Shown: positions 32,506 through 44,815, numbered from the stretch's first letter. The stretch is DNA of 64,000 nucleotides from Drechmeria coniospora (GCF_001625195.1 NC_054391.1:62001-126000), one strand, 5' to 3'. Numbers and translations are program-made. The notes: generated by a model from the letters alone, not told the origin.

Positions 32506-34999
32506 TCAGCGGCCAAGAGTCGCCTTGACATCCTCCACGTCTAAACCAAGCACCGAGCCGATGGTGCTGGCCGGGTCGCTCGCGACCGAGGCGGGAAAGA
32601 AGCGAATCTTGCCGTCGTCGGATCGGCCCCAATGCCGGAGTCTGCTTCCGAGCATCATCGTCGCGAGGAGCTGGACCTCTTGCGCGTGGGCGGCGTCGAG
32701 CGTCGGCGATGCCTTGACCATGGCTTCTCTGGCCATCCTGCCGTCGAGTTGCTGCATGACGGCGTGCGTCTGCTGGATGCTGATGACGTCGGCCTCCCGC
32801 CTCGACAGTCCCTCTTGCTTTCTCAAGAGGTAATCCGGCAAGCTCAACGTCAGCGGATGCACCTCCCAATGGACCCTCTCGTCCACCGGCAGTGCCTCCA
32901 ACGCTTTGCTCGCCTCGTCGGGCGAAGCTGTGGCCGGCAAGTCACGGAAAGCGGCCGGCGGCGCCGACGAGCCGGCCTGACCCGTCGCCTGTCCGATGAG
33001 GTAGGCGAGCGTGAAGCGGTCCGGCAGCGGCAGTCTCTCGCCGCGTAGGTGCTGCTTCACCTCGTCGTCGTCATCCGCCAGCTTCTCGCTGATGAACTGC
33101 TCGTTGAAACTCTCGGCGTAGGCCCGTGCCGAGCCTTGCTCGTGCTGGTCGCGGGCCTTTTCGATGAGCTCGAACAGAACCTCGCGCTGCCTGGCGACCA
33201 CCTCGGCGGACAGCCGGCTCCGCACGTTGGCCGTGACGTTTTGGAAAAAGTCCTCCAGCTGGCCCTGCTCGACGGTGTCGTTGGTGAGCGTCATGGAATG
33301 CTGCCGGCTCGCCTCGAAGATGCCAATCGTCTGCGCGCCCTCGGACAGAAAGGCGAGCGACTCGACGGCCAGGACGCTGCCCAGCTTGCGACCAAACTCG
33401 TCGGACGAGAGCGTGCGGTACAGACCCTCGTCGAGGAACATCCGCCAAGCGTCGTCGCGCGCCCTCGTGGCCGCCCGAAGCCGCTCCGCGCTCGACCCCG
33501 ACGCCAAGTACCTGACGAGGCCGATGAAGAAGCGGCTGATGTGAATGGCGAGGCCTGCGGGGGCGTAGGGGGTGAAGAGCAGAACGTCGCCCGCGACGCA
33601 GAAAAAGGTGTCGACGGCCTCGAAGCTGCCAATCGCCTCGTGCGAGCCCGAGGCCGCGAGGGAGGTGGCGCACCCGACGAGAGGCACGATGGCCGTGACG
33701 GCGGCGACGCGGTCGATGGCGCTCGTCTGGTGCGTAAAGGCCTCGATGACGCCGTGCAGGTACAGCCCTGCGCCGAGCATCTTGAGCGACGTGCCGGCCG
33801 ACTTGAGCGCCTTGGTGCCGAGCTTCGGCGAGGCCCCTATCCGAGCCGCGCCAAAGGGCCTGTACCGGAGCTTGTCGCTGCGGAATGTCGCCAGGTCCAT
33901 GTGGAAGTGCTTGCCGACGACGGAACCGAGCCTGTATCGAACCGCGAGCTCCTTGAACTCCTGGCGCGACGCCTTCTCGATGATGACCGACAGCTCCTCT
34001 CCCGCACCCTCGTTCGTCCCTTCGGCCGTCCCCTCGGGCCGCTGCGAGCTCGCGTCGCTTCCGCCGGCGCCGTTACTTTCCTTCTCCGACGGCTCCCAGT
34101 CGCAATCTGCACCCGCCCTCTTGCATCTGCTCGTCCCGGCCTTTTGCGGCACCGGATAGATGCTGTTCTTGTTCTTGTCTTCTACGCGGACAAATTTGTT
34201 TCCGTCGAACACGACGAAGAATTCATCCGCCGGCTTCCCTGCTGTCCACGGTCGACGATTAGCATCGGGCACGAGGAAGAAAGACGGACGGAAGGGAGCG
34301 GCAGACGACCTTTTACGGCCGGCATCTTGATGGGAGCTCTCCAAGAGCCCTTGTCCGTTCCCTCCCTCAGCAGGGTCCGTGATTTGCCGTTCATGGCCTC
34401 GGCGATCTGCGCCCGGCTGATTTGCTTGCCGCCGGCCGGTATTCGTTCGGGCACCTTCAAAAAGTCTCCGCGTGCAATCTTCTGATTCACGTCGTAGATG
34501 CTCTTGACGTTGTTGCCCACCTCATGCTCCGTTATGCCGACAAAATGGCCCGCCTTGGTCACGATGGCCCGGAACGGCCCCCGGACTCTGGCTGCGGTTT
34601 GCTGGTAAGCCGTGGAATGGCGGTTCTGGGGAGCAGATTGGACGACAAGGGCCTGCACGTACGATTTTCCTTCAGGTCAACCTCCACCAGCTTGCCTTCC
34701 GTTCCCTGTCCCGAAAACAGCGGTCCCTTTTTCTCCTGCCAGTTGTTTCCGACCTTTTCGAGACCGCGGTTTTGAAAATGCTTCGAGCCGTTGGGATCCT
34801 TAAGGGCTTTGCGAATCACGCTGCTCATCTCGCTGCGAGTCCAATCCTTGTTCCCGAGCCGGATGGTGGCCGGAATCCTATCGTCACCCACGGGCCCTGG
34901 GAGTCCTCTCTTGAACGTCATGTGCCCATGGTGAGCTTGCAAGGCCTCCGAGAGGGCAACAAGGCCGAGGAGCAAGCATTTCTTGACGTCGATAATCAT
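32506..34999 (-). CDS. Secreted enterotoxin-like protein (C-terminal region of fungal heat-labile enterotoxin family)
   Basis: A multi-exon gene. Exon 1 is complement 34663-34999 with a signal peptide (about 22 residues); intron 1 is 34592-34662 (GTACGT donor, GCAG acceptor, phases agree); exon 2 runs from 34591 to about 34310. A second intron, or a frameshift, of under 100 bases near 34240-34310 leads to the long last frame ending at 32506; its exact ends are not resolved. The whole protein would be about 750 residues. The last part has a Gly/Ala-rich helical block with IVPLVGC and GDVLLFTPYAPAGLAI, followed by long amphipathic helices, a pattern I associate with the C-terminal region of putative enterotoxins of entomopathogenic and nematophagous fungi. 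No ADP-ribosyltransferase active-site pattern is evident, so toxic activity is not established. No joined sequence is given. Confidence 0.6.
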
Positions 35000-35009
35000 T
35001 TCTCGCTCG

Positions 35010-38000
35010 GATACGCGGTCCTGAATCGGCAGAGTGATGTCTTGGACTCGTTGATGTCAAGTCTGTCCTGGCTTCCATCGTCCAGGCGTTGTGAGTTTTA
35101 TACTTGACACGCATACTTGACACGCATCCAGCTCTTCGCCTTCATTCGTCGTGTCTGCGAAGCAAGTGCAAGACGAAGCCATGTCGTACCATCCATGATT
35201 GCAAGCATGCCGTGGCGAGCGTACCAACAATCGAGTCTCTCGGCAGCGTCTGGGCACATGTCAAATGCCTCACCTCAGCCGGGAACATCAATGCCGGGCC
35301 ACTTGGGACCAAACTACCGCCTGCTGTACGGCATCTTGGCTGCTCCATGCTGCGGTGCCGTTCTTGGAAGTGGGTGACGGCATCGTATCCCATATTGCAT
35401 GGCGTCCCCCGAAATCATGCAGAATTGTTCTGTTTCGCTCGACGCGAGACCACGAATACCGATTGCGACTCGCTGAATCGGGCATGGTTCAATGGATCGC
35501 CGTTATCCATCAAACGGTCGTATCAAGGAAAAGGAGATTTGCGACGAGAATACCAAGAGTGCGGCGCGGCACAACCAGTCTTCTCAGTCATGCAGCCGGC
35601 AACTGCACCTATACGGCTCAAGACTCGGAAAACACAACTTCCTGGCGTCGACTGGCATATACCGTCTTGCCGCTATGTGCTCTCCGTTCAAGCCTTGTTC
35701 AATCACTGCCTGGTTCCAAGTCGCGTGAATCCTGCAGCTGGTTCGAATCCGAGTACATACAGTGAATTTCTTCCCAGCTGGCATTCAAGTGCCACATCCG
35801 TTCCCATCTTGAACACGAGGAGTGTATCTGGATCCATCTTGCGCTCGAATACACCTAGTGGTACCTGTTTCCAGCCGGTACAGTAGACACAATGTCGCTG
35901 TCCCAAGGCTGGGTGCCGAGGTCCACTTTGCAGAAATATCATGATCCCTGCTGGGCACTCTAGTGATGGAGAGACACACTGTATTGCGGAAGAGCCGATG
36001 CTAGACGTCTCGTCAAGTCCCAAAAGGTGGATCACAAGATAAACACGGAGGGATGCCGATCGCCGTATCCGCAAGTGTGCACTCACTCCCCTTTCGCTTG
36101 ACAACTGACCACATTTATCCACAGTCTCCCAAGGTTATGGTACAAAATGCAACAGTCTTTTGATATTTCGACGAAAGTACACAGACATGTTGCGCTCCTA
36201 TTCACATAGCATCGACACCTCCCTACAGTACTCGTTGCCGCTGTCGAAATGCCCAAACTCTAAACTTGCTGTGACGGGCCAAGTTATAGGACCCTGGCCC
36301 GTGTTGACATGCAGGGCCAAATTACTCCGCAAATTTACAGCAAGCACCTACAATGCAAGAGTCCATGACACTTTTACTTGCATGGAGTAGGTGTACTATA
36401 CTTGCCAGCCACGTAAGTTTATCCTATATTAATTGCTTCATATTGGTGCATTTTGACACATGACAGGTGTATTATGCCCAGGATGCGAGCGTTTTGGCCA
36501 ATGAAGTTCAGAATCATCCCATATCTGACCGGCCCGATCCATGAACGACCCGCTTTCTCCGCCATCCATGAAGCGTCAGTATCAGGTTAATATGAAATAG
36601 ACTACTCCGTAAAATGGAGTAAATGGAGTAATATTATAGCATGTCGCAATGCAGCAGGCAATACGGAGTACGAAAGGCCACGGCATAGGTACCAAATCGA
36701 GCCTATACTTGCACGGCCCAACAAGGCAAACATGCCTTGTCGTTGCTGTCAAACTTTAACCGCATCGGCATCGGTCACAGGATCCTCTTGGAATCTCACC
36801 TCACCTTCCCTGATGGGCGTTTTGTTTTCCAGAATAGTCCGAGCTGGTGCTGCCATGACTTTGAATGCACAAGCTCCACTCATTGGCCATCACCCCTTAC
36901 GACATTATATCATGTGAGATGCCAGATTCGGATTTGTTGGGCGGAATAGGCGGCTGTTGTTGAGGTGCACGACGAGTGGAACGTGCCGTTTCCACTCCTG
37001 TCCTGTCCGGCACTCTTCAGGAGAAATAATTGCCAGGCACATGATGAGTGATCAGCCTCGGAGGAAGCATGCTCCGGAAATGTGGATGATCATGCAACTA
37101 CCCACGATGATCCAAGGATTGAACAATTGGCATCATTGGCATCCAGTTACGTCGCTCATGGCGTTTTGCCGCTACCACGTGTCAAGATCTGGCAGTTTTT
37201 TTTTCTATATGTTCATCATCGGCTCGAAACTTGCCGTGTTGCACATGCCGCCATATGGCTATGCACCGTGGGGCTGGATGGCTGTGTTTCCTGATCATCT
37301 GCATGCAACTCGGACAGACTCTCAACACAGGTGTCGACGACGGTTGATGACCGCATAGACAGGAGAACACGGCGGTTGTTGCTTCGGTTATGGATGAGTG
37401 GAAAATCTCTCACAATTCACGAGGGGGGAAATCGAACCGCCGTCGCCTATGCCGATATGAAACAAACTGCCTGTCTTGTGGATACGTTGCTGTGCATCAA
37501 TGTTGTGCCGTAATATACAACAGGTTGGGTTGTCTCCTGGAACTGGCCCGTGGGCAGCCTAAGCTTCATCATGCCTTCAAGCTGCAACTCTACACGCCGA
37601 GCAAAATTCGTCATACAAGTCTTGGAAATCTCTTGGTGGCTTGCCTCCATCATTATCGAACCCTTGAGTTTTCTTGACCTCCTGCCATAAGGTAGATGAT
37701 CATTCACTCGTTGTTTATATCGAGTGGAAAGCTCACGCTGCATAGCCACCACGGGCTTTACAACTCAAGCTGGCCGGACCGATGGGAGGCGAGACCATCT
37801 CCAAAGTCACTGGTGTAGAGTGCAATGGAGAATCACTGGCGACCAAGTATCGAGTCACCAACGGCACTAACCAGAGCCGTACGCAGTTCAGAAGTTTCAA
37901 CTTTTCTTGAGCCGTGAATTGCATCATCGTTGTTCGGCTTGCCTCCGTGGCGGTCCCGTGCTGGTAAACACACACCATGAGTGACAAAGCCGCACCGACT

Positions 38001-38190
38001 TGACAATCATTGCAACATAATGTGTCATTCGTGTTCACACGAAGATAATTCGAATGAAAAAGGCCAGAATTTCTTGGCCAGGAAACTATAAAAGAATTGC
38101 CCAGCACGGATCGTCCTGTTGGTTGGGTAGTCGCCGCCAAATTCTTCCACGCCATCGTAGCCTCCCGTCTCTGGATTGTCTTTGTCCGAT
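35010..38190. other. Gene-poor 3.2 kb stretch of lower GC content
   Basis: The base composition drops clearly (many A/T runs around 36140-36660). No complete gene is supported. Fragments that look protein-like are a minus-strand frame around 35703-36122 (contains FERKMDPDTLLVFKMGTDVALECQLG) and a plus-strand segment at about 37746-37910 (ALQLKLAGPMGGETISKVTG, ending in a stop near 37910); they could be a decayed gene or an unrecognised multi-exon gene. Confidence 0.5.
37746..37910 (+). pseudogene. Possible terminal exon or gene remnant
   Basis: After a TAG that could serve as a splice acceptor (37743-37745), an open frame of about 54 codons with ordinary amino-acid composition ends at a stop near 37908. 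No upstream exon could be linked to it with confidence, and the family is not recognised. Confidence 0.2.
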
Positions 38191-38197
38191 TCGAATA

Positions 38198-39708
38198 ATG
38201 GAACGGTTCGATGATTTGTGTGAGGTGTTTCATGAGTTCTGCGAAGAGTGTCGCTATCGATATCGGCGCAGAGGCTTCCCGAGTGCCGTGTCGTGGATCG
38301 TCGTGGCCATCGCGCTCGCCGTCCGCCACGTTGCGTGGTCCCTATTCATGCACTGCATGAAATATAACCCTTGGTCTCGATACAACAGGAACATTCGCAA
38401 TCAGTTGCAGGCGGAGACGGGGCTCCAATCGATGATTCGGGGGGGGACGCATCGAGACATTGCGGACAGCTGGAAGAGCCCGACAGCGTGTGCCCATCCT
38501 GCATCGTTGGATTCGAAGCCAAACTATTTGTTTGCGCGCATTCCAGCAGAGATTCGGCAGCAAATAGTCCACATGGCTTTTGGGGAGCAGATCCTCCACA
38601 TGGACCTGTCCTTTCGTTACTCATCCCCTACCCTCGACGGGAGCTCGGCCGAGATGGGTGTCAAAACCCATGCCGGGCTCCTGGGACCGTTGGGCTGCAA
38701 ATCGGACCTCAAAACACTCGTCGGTAATCGAGAGAAAAAATGTTGGATATGGTACGGCTGCGTCTGCCACAGGTTCTCGCCAAACGCAACACCGCTCTCT
38801 CTGGGTAGACGAAGCAACCGTCCGGTGCGGCCCCGATGCGACCCGGATGCTGACAAGTGCCTTTTCGGATGGGCAAAATGTGACGAGTGGCCTGGAGAGT
38901 GGCCTGTGAAATGTCGAATCGGCATCATGGGATGGCTGCTCACCTGCAAGCTCGCGTGAGTTCCGACCCCTGCCGTCGTTGGCTGCGTGCTTTCGGCTTC
39001 GCGGAACTAACCCCTGGGTGTAGCTACGTCGAGGGCATCCATGTGCTCTACAGAACGAACACGATCCATATCGCCTCGCCGGCCCTCTTGCGGAGCTTGC
39101 AACACCTCCTGCCACCTCGGCGGTTGTCCGACTTGACCTCGCTCGAGCTGGTCTGGGACCCCAGGACTCTTCGGCTCGGTAGCTTCTTTGCCTCGAACGA
39201 AACGTCCAAAAGGAATGATGAGGAACGGCCATTGTTTCCATCGCTGCAATATCTTCGCATCCAAGTTTCGTTTATGGATTATGAAGACAACACAGCAGAT
39301 TGCTGCACGCATCTCATTCCTCCCATCGGTTACAAGGCAGGCCTGGCACGTTCACTTCGCGACCAAGTATTCCCCGAGATGGACGCGCTGCTCGAGAGAG
39401 CGGTCCGGCCAACCGCCGAAGTCACGCTCTCGTGCCCCGATTGGCCTTGGTACGACGTCATCGAAGCTCGCCTCGTGGAGGAGCAAGGCAGGGACAGGAC
39501 GAAACCGCAGCAAGCCGACATCGGGGGCCTCAAGTGCTGGATGGAGACACCGAAGAGCGCACCGGACGTAAGTGACGGTGATGTGGAAAGCGCCCAAGGG
39601 AATGGCGGTCCCAGGCAAGGTTACTGGATCCATGCCCCCATGCGGATGGTGAAATTCGAATATGATGGTACGTGCTTCGTCCGGCCCATGACTTGCGAGA
39701 TTCCATAA
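38198..39708 (+). CDS. DUF7730-type protein with N-terminal membrane segment
   Basis: Two exons, 38198-38955 and 39024-39708, with donor GTGAGT, acceptor TAG and matching phase, give 480 residues. The N-terminus has an acidic/Cys-containing start, then a hydrophobic segment of about 20 residues (WIVVAIALAVRHVAWSLF). The body carries the pattern typical of the fungal DUF7730 family: FARIPAEIRQQIVHMAFG, and after the intron SYVEGIHVLYRTNTIHI at the exon junction (first residue formed across the splice), then a leucine-rich LTSLELVW. Fungal genomes encode many such F-box-like proteins; their function is unknown. An in-frame ATG at 38054 exists, but the segment it would add has no family resemblance. 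Confidence 0.75.
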
Positions 39709-39709
39709 C

Positions 39710-40130
39710 TAACTCGGAGCATCGAAGGCGTTTATGACTGGGATCGACACAGGCAATATGGCCTCGGGGATGCAGAGTGTCGTCCTTGCCAGCAAGTCGA
39801 CACATAGGTCGGCAGTCTCGGCTGATCAAAATAGTAGCTTGGTTCTTCTGCCAGCAGGAACGCGATGCCAAAAGCATGACCAGAAAACTTGGAGCCGGTG
39901 TCAGTAGAAGAGGGACGCGAGAAGAGATGAGAGGGAGAGGCGTGGGTAGAGAGGGAGAGAGAGAGTAAGATCAACCCCAGACACCTCTCCGCGTGCACAC
40001 CTACGCCATCAAATAACGAGGCGAGACACTCACGCTCCCTTCAGACGTACCACAGAAAGCAAAGGAAGAGCGAAAAGTATTGGCCAGCTTTGATGAGTGT
40101 TGGCGTGCCGTTGAGCAGGGTTGGAAACGA
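39710..40130. other. Intergenic stretch
   Basis: Contains a purine-rich tract (gagagggagagg..., 39915-39965). No gene supported. Confidence 0.5.
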
Positions 40131-40640
40131 ATGATGGCCGGATGGTACTCTGTTCCCAGGAGATGGTCACCTGCCTCACATTTCCTTCCGACGCCAAACA
40201 GCACATAGGGGGGTAGCGAGAAGGACTGGTTGGGCTCTTTTGAGGTTTGGCGAACTGAGAGGTAGGATTGGAAAATATTGATACCCGGAGTGCACTTAAG
40301 ATGATGGTCATCTGCCTCACACTCTCTTCCGACGCTGAACAGCACATAGGGGGGGAGCGAAATGGACTGGTTAGGCTCTGTTGAGGTTGGTAAACTGAGA
40401 ATTAGTATTGGAAAATATTGATACCCGGAGTGCACTTGTTTCAAGATGATGGTCATCTGCCTCACACTCCCTTCCGACGCTTAACAGCACAGAGGGGGAG
40501 CGAAAAGAACTCTTAAGTTCTGTTGAGGTTGACAAACTGAGAAGTAGGATTAGAATATACTTGTTAGGCTCTGCTGAGGTTGGTAAACTGACAAGTAGTA
40601 TTGGAAAATATTGATACCCAGAGTGCACTTTGTTCCAAGA
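40130..40640. repeat. Tandem array, unit about 140 bases, 3-4 copies
   Basis: Copies share ggaaaatattgatacccgg, agtgcact, aagatgatggtcatctgcct, cacactccctTccgacgc, aacagcacatagggggggag and ggctctgttgaggttggtaa. Copy anchors fall near 40268, 40408, 40545 (partly deleted) and 40605. Confidence 0.92.
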
Positions 40641-40976
40641 TGATGGTCTCTGCCTTGCTTTTGCACCAAGCGGAGGTGCCAGAGGTGCTCAACACGAGCC
40701 TGGACCGAATCGGAGCTTTGTCTAGGGGCATCTTGTCCACCCGGGCATGCATCCCGTGCGTGAACGAAAGAAAATGGGCGAAATGGGACAAAGATGAAAG
40801 GCTCTCTGCGGTACAGCCAGGGGTGTCGTCTCGACAGGACAGGGTCATCCTTCACACTACATGCACGCAGGCGAAAGTGCACGTGCTCTCCCGATGCGCG
40901 AGCGTCGCATTTTGTCATGACAAAGCTTGCATTGATCATCATTCCATGGACGCGTGTCTCCTTGAGCTCTCGGGCC

Positions 40977-41753
40977 TTATATCCTCTTCTTCTTCTTAAA
41001 GTCGGATAGCTTCTTTGCCGTGGAAACAAAACGTCGGATTGGCTTCCCCGTGTGGTCTATCAACGGAAAGGTGACCTCGCATGGCTTGAGGGAGCGATTG
41101 CGGCAGTTGCGTTTGTAAAACTTCTTCCACTGCGAGCAGCCAAACTTGCCGTCGGAGGCGCAAATGTCCATGGACTGCGAGCACTCCACAATGGGCGTCT
41201 GTATGCAAAGGCCCTTGACGGTGGCGAAAAAGGTCCACGTTTCGATGCCGCACTCGTTTCCGGCATCGCAGGGGACGGTGATTTGCGTCGTCAGAGTCTC
41301 GGTAAAGGACGTCATCAACGTCTCCTGGTAGGAGCTCGACATTTCCATGCCTCCGCCGATGTCGGGGACGGCGAGCGAGACCTTGCCGCCGATGGTCCAG
41401 CCCGTCGTCTTCGACTTCAGAAGCGCCGTGGACCTGCTGCTGATGACCGTCGTCTGCGTCGTTCCCATGTTGTCCCACAGCTCATCCTGGTGGGCGACGT
41501 AGCCGATGTCGACGTCGGTGGTGTTGACGAGGTAATGGCGGAAGCGGAAGTTGGTGTGGGTGCAGGACAGCAAGTAGAACGGACAGGTGGCTTCGGTGAT
41601 GACCCTTTCGTCGTAGTAAGGGGGGTTCTTCCGGTCAATCGTCACCGACTTCTTCGTGTCAGAGATGAAGCGCTGCACCGCCTTGGCGTTGGTGGCTCCG
41701 GCGCAGAACGCGCCCAAGGCGAAGCAGAGGGCCAGAAGAAAGGACAAGAGCAT
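40977..41753 (-). CDS. Small secreted protein with pore-former-like central region
   Basis: A single exon of 258 residues. A strong signal peptide occupies residues 1-20 (LLSFLLALCFALGAFCAG). Mature part: eight or more cysteines (pairs such as CPFYLLSC, CDAGNECG, CIQTPIVECSQSMDICASDGKFGC) that suggest disulfides. The central part alternates Ser/Thr with other residues (TTQTTVISSRSTALL ... SSSYQETLMTSFTETLTTQITV), similar in style to the amphipathic strands of aerolysin-like pore-formers. The C-terminus is strongly basic (KKLSDFKKKKRI). No family is assigned with certainty; the pore-former comparison rests on pattern only and no activity can be claimed. It stands alone between a minisatellite (3' side) and a promoter region with G runs. 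Confidence 0.55.
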   Translation of the reverse strand: MLLSFLLALCFALGAFCAGATNAKAVQRFISDTKKSVTIDRKNPPYYDERVITEATCPFYLLSCTHTNFRFRHYLVNTTDVDIGYVAHQDELWDNMGTTQTTVISSRSTALLKSKTTGWTIGGKVSLAVPDIGGGMEMSSSYQETLMTSFTETLTTQITVPCDAGNECGIETWTFFATVKGLCIQTPIVECSQSMDICASDGKFGCSQWKKFYKRNCRNRSLKPCEVTFPLIDHTGKPIRRFVSTAKKLSDFKKKKRI

Positions 41754-41769
41754 GGCGACGATGAGGCAG

Positions 41770-43015
41770 ACGCGAGGGTTAGTGATCGTACAACTGGACG
41801 AGGTGGAAAGGGCACGCCGCGGGCGCGATGAGAATTAATATATCCGCATGCCCGTACTCGCATCGGTCCAGAGCGTCGGTCGTGGAGGGAGGCGAGCACT
41901 GGAACGAGGACGAGAATAGAACGACATATACCTTGCAGCGCCGCACATGCGCGCGGGTAAGGGGACCGCAGCGTACGGTACGGTGCCTTTCCCCAGCGTA
42001 CGGGCACGCACATCCTTCGTCCTCGGCTCGTATTATCCCAACCGCGCCGTGATGGGAGCCGGGACAGGGGGGCGGATAGGGGGGGGAGGGGGGGGGGGGG
42101 GTCAATCTGACCCGTCCGCTAGGAATCGTCAGTGAATCTAGGTCGTAGATTCGGATGCGCCTACCGATGGAGCGGCCAATGAAGCGTTCGGCCTGCGTGG
42201 ACTCGAGATCCTTTCGATCCCACCGACACGCAGACCTGCCATTTCCATTCTAGCACCGAACCGTTGCGGCTTCTTCCCCGCGTCCGCCCCGCCGGTGCGT
42301 GTGGAGCCGTCCCGTCCCTGCTGGCGTCGGCCCTTGGGGGCGATTGATGGGACGAAGACGGAACGACAGAGCTGATTTCGGACGTCTGATGAGATCTTGG
42401 TGACCTTTGTATCGCCCGTCTCGGCCGTCCGGACCCCAGCGGCGGACGGCCGACCGGGAGAGGCGCCCGAACCAGCTCGAGGCGCGGCGAACTTTGGGTA
42501 GGAAGGTGGACTCCTGACACGTAAGACGGGCCGTGCTGTGCTGCCTCTGGCGAATGGACCGAGAGATAGATCTGTCGCCATGTGCCGGACGGTCACGTCG
42601 GAGCCGCAGTCTTGGCCGTCGGGGCCTCTCGCGGCCGTCGGGGCCTTTCGCGGCACGGAGAGGGGGCGAGATGTCTCGGCTTTCTCATGCATGTGCGGGT
42701 GCGTTGAATGCCGCAGGTTTCACGACGAGCACCCCGTTCGGGACGGTACCGAGAATCGGGCCGCGGGAACGAATTGCATTGCTCGCTTGAACCTCTCTCG
42801 CCGTCGCCACCTGCTGCCAATAAGTGCTCACACATGCCCGCCGCCGTCCGCTCGTCAGACGCCGAGCCGAAGACCCTCCTTTGCCGCGCCGACGGGCTGC
42901 GCAAGCCTCGTCTTGGCTCATTTCCAACCGCGACCCGGGACAATGTGGCGTCTGACGAATCATGGCCGGGGCCGTGTTCGGAACCGCTCGAGATGCGATT
43001 CTTGCGGCCGACAAC
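41770..43015. other. Intergenic stretch, no supported gene
   Basis: Contains a run of about 20 G near 42080-42102. Frames on either strand are Arg/Ser/Pro-rich with no domain. The segment 42540-43015 precedes the 3' end of the reductase gene. Confidence 0.45.
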
Positions 43016-43020
43016 GTCGA

Positions 43021-44346
43021 CTACAGGCGCACGACAATCTTTCTCGCCGAGACCCCCTGTCGATGGAGATCAACAGCGGCCTGCAGGCTCTCGAGCCCGT
43101 GTCCCGCGACCAACGGCTCGGGCGAAGGGACATACGAGCCCGTGTCCAACGCCCTTGGCAAGAAGTCCCCGTATACGGCGTGGGAAACATGGTCATCCTT
43201 GATGACGGTGCCGAACACGGCCTGGATGCGGACGCCCTCTGGAGGGTCGGGGAACCCTCGCTTCGTCGTGGCGACAAACTTGTTTCCAGGCGTTTTCTAG
43301 GCAAAGGCGACGTCAGCACTCCGCAGCAGAGTGTCGGGAAGAAGGTCGAGGCAAGAAGCAGAAGCGATGCGTCTGCCGCGGGGCTCCTCGGCGTGTGCCT
43401 CGACGGCGACAAGGAGAAATGAATGACGGGCGACGATTTGACTCGACGAAGCCACGGCTGCTTACCAGTGCGACATCGAGGCAGATGGCCCAGGCAGGCG
43501 GTCCGATGGAATCCAACACACCGGCCAAGGTCTTGTGCTTGAAGGCGTTGAGCAAGTCCTCGTGGACCGTTGGGCTTGCATAGTCAAACACTTGGGCGGC
43601 ACCAAGCTTTCTGACGTAGTCAAAGTTTCGAGCGGAGGCCGTGGTGATGACCTCGTACCCGGCGGCGACGCAAAGTTGGACTGAGGCAATTGGCGTCAGC
43701 GGCCAATGCTTTTTCTTTTCATGCCTTTCCCCTCCTGCGTCGCACGTGAAATCGTCGAGCGCGCCGATGGGGAGCGGGAACCAGGCATCGGGGAGGAGAA
43801 CTCACTGGCATTGCTGCCCACGCTGGATGCTCCGCCCCAGACCAGAATCGTCTTTCCCGCCTGCTCTTTTGCCGGCACCGAAGGCAGCTGGAGGTTGAGA
43901 AAGTCCTGCCGGAACAAGCCGGAGGCGGCCGTGGACAGACCCAGCGGAAGCACGGCGGCCACCTCATAGGGCATGCTGGCCGGGATAGGACTGCACATGT
44001 TGGTCTGCAGGATGGTGTAATTCTGGAATGCCGCGTCCTCGTGCCGACCGGTGGCCATGCCGACGGCGTGACCGACGACTCGATCGCCTGTCCGGAAGCG
44101 AGTGACGTGGGGACCGACGGCAACGACTTCACCGGCGACGTCTTGGCCCAGGATGGCGGGATACTTGAGCGGAAAGAAGGCGGTATATTGCAAGTTTCCA
44201 TCCACCGGGTTGATGGCCACGACATGGTTCTTGACAAGAACTTCACCCTCACCCGCCGTCCAAGTCGGGCTGGCTCTCACTTCAAAGGGGTTGGATTTGG
44301 CGGCCGTGAGAAAGGCGGCAGCGTTGGTCATTGTCGGAGCTGACAT
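43021..44346 (-). CDS. Zinc-type (ToxD-like) enoyl reductase / MDR oxidoreductase
   Basis: Three exons, complement of 43021-43296, 43466-43680 and 43806-44346, with donors GTGAGT and GTAAGC and acceptors CAG and TAG; phases agree, giving 343 residues. It is a medium-chain reductase of the group containing stand-alone trans-acting enoyl reductases: a GroES-like N-terminus (VKNHVVAINPVDGNLQY, YPAILGQDVAGEVVAVG), the NADPH-binding GGASSVGSNA followed across intron 1 by IQLCVAAGYEVITTASARNFDYV, and the C-terminal VYGDFLPRALDTG and PEPLVAGHGLESLQAAVDL, blocks that are frequent in ToxD-like proteins. No structural zinc cysteines are seen, as usual for this group. It lies 2.2 kb from the regulator gene and could reduce a double bond in a polyketide pathway; membership in the cluster is unproven. 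Confidence 0.85.
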
Positions 44347-44815
44347 GGCCACGAGAAATGGCAGTTTCGAATCCGTTCAAGGGCAGACGACACCAAGATT
44401 TGGCCGAGGAAGAAAACAACGGCGTCGACGAGCGTGGTTGGTTCCGTTGCGGCGTACTGTTTTTGGGCCACAAAGTGCGCGATGGTGGTGCGCTTTTGAG
44501 TCTTCCACTTGCACCATCTCGCATCAACCACGACGGCACCTTGGCCATGTCGTCGGAGGCGCCCGTGTGCATTCCGGACGGCGAATCGAAGTGAAATGGG
44601 CGAGGTCCGAGATCCCAGGTCCCATGTTTCTCCGGCCCGGGCGCTTGGTGTCTTGCACATACTCCGAAACGGCCATGATGGCATGACGTATCCAGATACG
44701 CCAGGGGTGGCCGGAGCACGGCTCGTCAGATGTGCCGAGTGGTTGGACATGGTATTAGCAGGTGCTGGTGAGAGAGCCAGCCTACCACGCCTACCACTCT
44801 TTGGTTCGATCATGG

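Noticed and set aside
35735..35760. Perfect B-box-like word ggttcgaatcc
   Set aside because: The flanking T-stem pairs only partly and no A box is found at the right distance.
42538..43422. A 294-codon plus-strand frame over the reductase 3' end
   Set aside because: It lies antisense to exon 3 and the second intron of a well-supported gene and has random composition.
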